Below, one piece after another: positions 61,522-64,000 of a stretch of DNA of 64,000 nt. Both the position numbers and the translations under genes were made by a program. Position 1 is the stretch's first letter, and each line of letters opens with the position of its first letter. The notes beneath the pieces were generated by a model that was given only the letters and a program-made list of their open reading frames with translations, was not told the DNA's origin and searched no databases. The stretch comes from a virus, in IMG/VR virus record IMGVR_UViG_3300025141_016157, positions 62,001-126,000 of that record; one strand, written 5' to 3'.

Positions 61522-62436
61522 ATGATTGAACCTACTAGTGTAAATTGCGTAATTTATCATGCTGATTGTACCGATGGTTTTGGTGCTGCTTATGCCGCAT
61601 GGAAATGCTTGGGCAATAGAGCTGAATATCATCCATGTAAGCACGGCATGGATACACCAGACATAACGGGAAAAAGCGTTGTTATTTTAGATTTTTCCTT
61701 TGACAACTCAACAACAAAAAAAATGATTTCTGATGCTGAGTCATTGCTTGTAATTGACCATCATAAATCTGCAATGGTTGAGTTGCATGATATTACTAAT
61801 ACTCGTTTTGATATGACTAAGAGCGGAGCAATGCTAGCTTGGGAATTTTTTCATCCCGGGAAAGAACCTCCAAAGTTCATCCAGTATATTCAAGATAGAG
61901 ATCTTTGGAAGTGGGAACTCCCATACTCAAGAGAGTTTGCAGCAGCGTTTGACATGGTACCATTTGAGTTTGAAGAATTTGAGAAGTTTGAAGATGATTC
62001 TGTATTTGATGATGCTAGAAAGAGAGGGTCCTTTATCCTAGCTTATTCTAAGACAGTTGTTAAGAAAGTGTGTGAAAAAGCATCACCTCGAAAAATGATG
62101 GGAAAGGATGTAATGGTGGTAAATGCTTCACACTGGATGTCAGAGATTGGAGCTAGACTAGCTCCTGACTGTGATCTTGCTATGATATGGTACTGGGATC
62201 ATGATGCAAAGCATACAAAAGTTAGCCTAAGAGCGTTTCATGATACCGTAGACGTTTCAGAGATAGCTAAGAAATTTGGCGGAGGCGGGCATAGAAAAGC
62301 AGCGGGATTTCAACTTCCAAAAAATAAGCATGTAGAAGATTTATTTGATAAGCCAAAGCCTGCAAAGAAGAAGAGGGTGACAAGGCCAAAAACTAAAGCA
62401 AAGCAAGATCAGCAAAAAAAAGATGATGAAAAATAA
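61522..62436 (+). CDS. DHH-family phosphoesterase
   Basis: This 304-aa protein has VIYHADCTDGFGAAYAAWK (about 10-28), VVILDFSFD, LLVIDHHKSA (the DHH motif) and the C-terminal DHHA1-type FGGGGHRKAAGFQL. This is the pattern of NrnA/RecJ-like phosphoesterases that degrade short oligonucleotides or cyclic dinucleotides. The end is a Lys-rich tail. Possible roles include nucleotide recycling or removal of host cyclic-dinucleotide signals; which is not determined. It lies in the nucleotide gene run. Confidence 0.85.
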   Translation: MIEPTSVNCVIYHADCTDGFGAAYAAWKCLGNRAEYHPCKHGMDTPDITGKSVVILDFSFDNSTTKKMISDAESLLVIDHHKSAMVELHDITNTRFDMTKSGAMLAWEFFHPGKEPPKFIQYIQDRDLWKWELPYSREFAAAFDMVPFEFEEFEKFEDDSVFDDARKRGSFILAYSKTVVKKVCEKASPRKMMGKDVMVVNASHWMSEIGARLAPDCDLAMIWYWDHDAKHTKVSLRAFHDTVDVSEIAKKFGGGGHRKAAGFQLPKNKHVEDLFDKPKPAKKKRVTRPKTKAKQDQQKKDDEK

Positions 62437-62447
62437 GGTTATAGCCA

Positions 62448-63089
62448 ATGTCAACTATATTTGAAAAAGATGGAAGAAGAATTCTATTTGTTCATATTCC
62501 TAAGTGCTCCGGTACATCTGTTAGAATGATGCTCCAGGAGGAAGGGTGGAAACCTCAACCTCAGCATATAATAAGGCCAACATTCTTTATCACAGGAGAG
62601 TTTGCTGGTCCCGTTACGTCTAATCATCAGCACGCAGAGATGAGAAATGACTGGATTTCAAAATGGGATTATGAGTTTGCACTTGTAAGAAATCCATATG
62701 ATAGATTAGTATCTCGTGGAAAACAGTCAGCAAGAAGGCTAAAGCTTACTTATATCAAAGAAGTTAATTTTTTTGCTTGGGCAGATGATGTTCTAGGAAG
62801 AGTTATGAGAAAAGAGGGTCCCGGCGCAGAAGATAATCACTACAGACCACAAGTAGAATTTATTTCAGATAAAACTCAATGGTTTAGAATGGAAGACCAG
62901 AAAGAGCTTTTTTTAGAAACCCTTAGAAAGGAGAATATAATATCAAACACTGCAAAGCTTGGCGTTTTTAACAAATCTCTTTCTGAGAATAATGAGTATA
63001 GCTTTAATTGGGGTATGTTTCCCGATATCCACAAAAGATTTTTAGATAAATACAAAAAAGATTTTGACGTATTTGGATATAAAATATGA
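62448..63089 (+). CDS. Sulfotransferase-family protein 2
   Basis: This 213-aa protein has LFVHIPKCSGTSVRMML (about 13-29) as the 5'-phosphosulfate loop and FALVRNPYDRLVSR (about 77-90) as the 3'-phosphate motif. It is a minimal sulfotransferase, shorter than the one at 40244, and is not a copy of it. The acceptor is unknown. It overlaps the dCMP deaminase gene by 4 nt. Confidence 0.77.
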   Translation: MSTIFEKDGRRILFVHIPKCSGTSVRMMLQEEGWKPQPQHIIRPTFFITGEFAGPVTSNHQHAEMRNDWISKWDYEFALVRNPYDRLVSRGKQSARRLKLTYIKEVNFFAWADDVLGRVMRKEGPGAEDNHYRPQVEFISDKTQWFRMEDQKELFLETLRKENIISNTAKLGVFNKSLSENNEYSFNWGMFPDIHKRFLDKYKKDFDVFGYKI

Positions 63090-63499
63090 AAAGGCCGACG
63101 TGGAATAAAATATGGCTAGAGTTTGCAAACTCTATATCAAAAAGATCATATGATCCAAGGTACAGAGTTGGAGCAGTAATAGTAACAGAAGATAACACAC
63201 AGGTTTTATCAGTAGGGTATAATGGTAACTATGCAGGAGGGCCAAATCAAGTTGAATCTACAGTTCCAGGAGAGTCTGGAATGATACATGCTGAAATTAA
63301 TGCTTTGCTTAAAATGGATTATAATAATCCAAAGTCTAAAAAGTTATACCTTACTTTATCACCGTGCAGAATGTGTGCAAAGGCAATAATAAATGCAGGA
63401 ATATCAGAAGTTTTTTATTCCGAGATCTATAGAGATGATTCATCTCTTAAAATTCTAGATGAGTCGGGAATAAAACATAAGCTAATTCAATTAGAGTAA
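63086..63499 (+). CDS. Deoxycytidylate deaminase
   Basis: This 137-aa zinc enzyme has GMIHAEINALLK (His68, Glu70) and LTLSPCRMCAKAIINAGI (Cys94, Cys97), the cytidine deaminase motif pair. RYRVGAVIV near the start and GYNGNYAGG also fit dCMP deaminases. It converts dCMP to dUMP, the ThyX substrate encoded at 46589. The ATGA overlap with the sulfotransferase indicates co-translation. Confidence 0.88.
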   Translation: MKRPTWNKIWLEFANSISKRSYDPRYRVGAVIVTEDNTQVLSVGYNGNYAGGPNQVESTVPGESGMIHAEINALLKMDYNNPKSKKLYLTLSPCRMCAKAIINAGISEVFYSEIYRDDSSLKILDESGIKHKLIQLE

Positions 63500-63516
63500 A
63501 TAATTATTAATGTATC

Positions 63517-63795
63517 ATGAAAGAATTGAACTCTAAATCCATCAACAAATTAGTCTCTTATATAAGAGAGAACCTATCAGTATCTGCAGGCACAGGTGAT
63601 AACAAAAGAATTCTTATCAAGCCCGGGTTGAAAATAACGCATGTGGGCAATAAAGAAAATCAGGGTTCTGGGCTCAATTATACAGTTGATGCAGTTTTAG
63701 ATTCAGAAGATGGATTACTTATAAGATGTGTAAGACCCCCAGACGTCTTTATCACACTCACAGGCACTGACCTAAAACAGTTTGAGAGAACATAA
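63517..63795 (+). CDS. Hypothetical small protein
   Basis: This 92-aa protein begins MKELNSKSINKLVSYIRENL, a helical start, then a beta-prone part (GLNYTVDAVLDSEDGLLIRC). No motif or family is recognised. The spacing after the deaminase is 17 bp with no strong ribosome site. It shares one base with the next gene, so both are probably in one operon. Confidence 0.62.
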   Translation: MKELNSKSINKLVSYIRENLSVSAGTGDNKRILIKPGLKITHVGNKENQGSGLNYTVDAVLDSEDGLLIRCVRPPDVFITLTGTDLKQFERT

Positions 63796-64000
63796 TGACA
63801 ATAACAAAAAAAGATTTATTATCTAAAATTAGAGATGATCTAAATTTATCAGATACCCTAGAAGAATCTATAATTGCCCAGCCAAAGAAGTTTAGATTAA
63901 AAACTGATTTATTGAGCGAGGCAAACAAGGTAAATCATGTTGAGCTATATGATCAGTACGTAAAAGACTTTAATAAGATAAGCATTGAGTTAGACTCAGC
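63795..64000 (+). CDS. Partial protein, possibly UvsY-like recombination mediator
   Basis: The frame opens at the ATG at 63795, sharing one base with the previous stop, and runs off the window. The visible 68 residues include MTITKKDLLSKIRDDLNLSD, then TDLLSEANKVNHVELYDQYV, a helical pattern loosely like the start of UvsY, which helps UvsX load on ssDNA. Only a weak resemblance; the rest of the protein is not visible. Confidence 0.45.
   Translation, partial: MTITKKDLLSKIRDDLNLSDTLEESIIAQPKKFRLKTDLLSEANKVNHVELYDQYVKDFNKISIELDS

Noticed and set aside
1-64000. tRNA genes, CRISPR arrays, insertion sequences, attachment sites
   Set aside because: None could be recognised by eye; no cloverleaf, spaced repeats, transposase or integrase sequence was seen.

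Overview
This window looks like part of the genome of a large, low-GC, T4-superfamily contractile-tailed phage (myovirus), probably from an aquatic bacterium. That view rests on a T4-type gene order (prohead core, gp23-like capsid, neck, sheath, tube, baseplate), a gp32-like SSB, a UvsX-like recombinase and a large nucleotide-metabolism set. The host cannot be named from sequence alone. A B12-dependent ribonucleotide reductase implies a host that makes or imports cobalamin.

Layout. (1) 0-27 kb, virion: a possible 5'-partial gene, prohead core/scaffold with a strong internal start, major capsid protein, three small virion-type genes behind duplicated leader sequences, neck/terminator genes, two tandem sheath paralogues of more than 1000 aa, tail tube, gp26-like zinc protein, tape measure, and large baseplate/hub genes with a LysM-like (gp53-type) protein. 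(2) 27-38 kb, replication: a minimal polymerase-only family A DNA polymerase, an HD protein, a structural gene whose C-terminus lies in the -1 frame behind an A AAA AAG slippery site, SSB, UvsX, a 5'-3' exonuclease, a DnaB/gp41-like helicase and NrdJ. (3) 37.7-42 kb: ClpP-like protease, amidase endolysin, cysteine synthase, sulfotransferase and nucleotidyltransferase. (4) 42-58.5 kb, accessory: six proteins sharing an N-terminal peptide (MKITxxxLRxIIREELLxE) with an (I/L)xE site at residues 19-22, mixed with dUTPase-like, HAD, ThyX, deoxyribosyltransferase, metallopeptidase and DnaE-type polymerase genes. (5) 58.5-64 kb: P-loop/ThyA-like fusion, epimerase, cupin, thymidine kinase, DHH phosphoesterase, a second sulfotransferase, dCMP deaminase and a partial, possibly UvsY-like, gene.

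Most notable idea. The shared N-terminal peptide resembles the T4 capsid-targeting sequence, which the prohead protease removes after (I/L)xE. The capsid protein carries a matching LRE|Q site at residue 61. Three of the six proteins carry HExxH zinc-peptidase motifs and one resembles SleB-type wall hydrolases. I infer a modular set of proteins packaged in the head and delivered with the DNA. Other strong signals are the probable -1 frameshift at 30471, two promoters whose predicted start site falls on an ATG (leaderless mRNAs), and two unrelated DNA polymerases in one phage.

Promoters that can be read are sigma70-like (TTGAAA/TTGCGA/TTAAAA, 16-19 bp, TATAAT). No tRNA, CRISPR array, IS element or attachment site was seen. 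No terminase, portal or classical prohead protease gene lies in the window.
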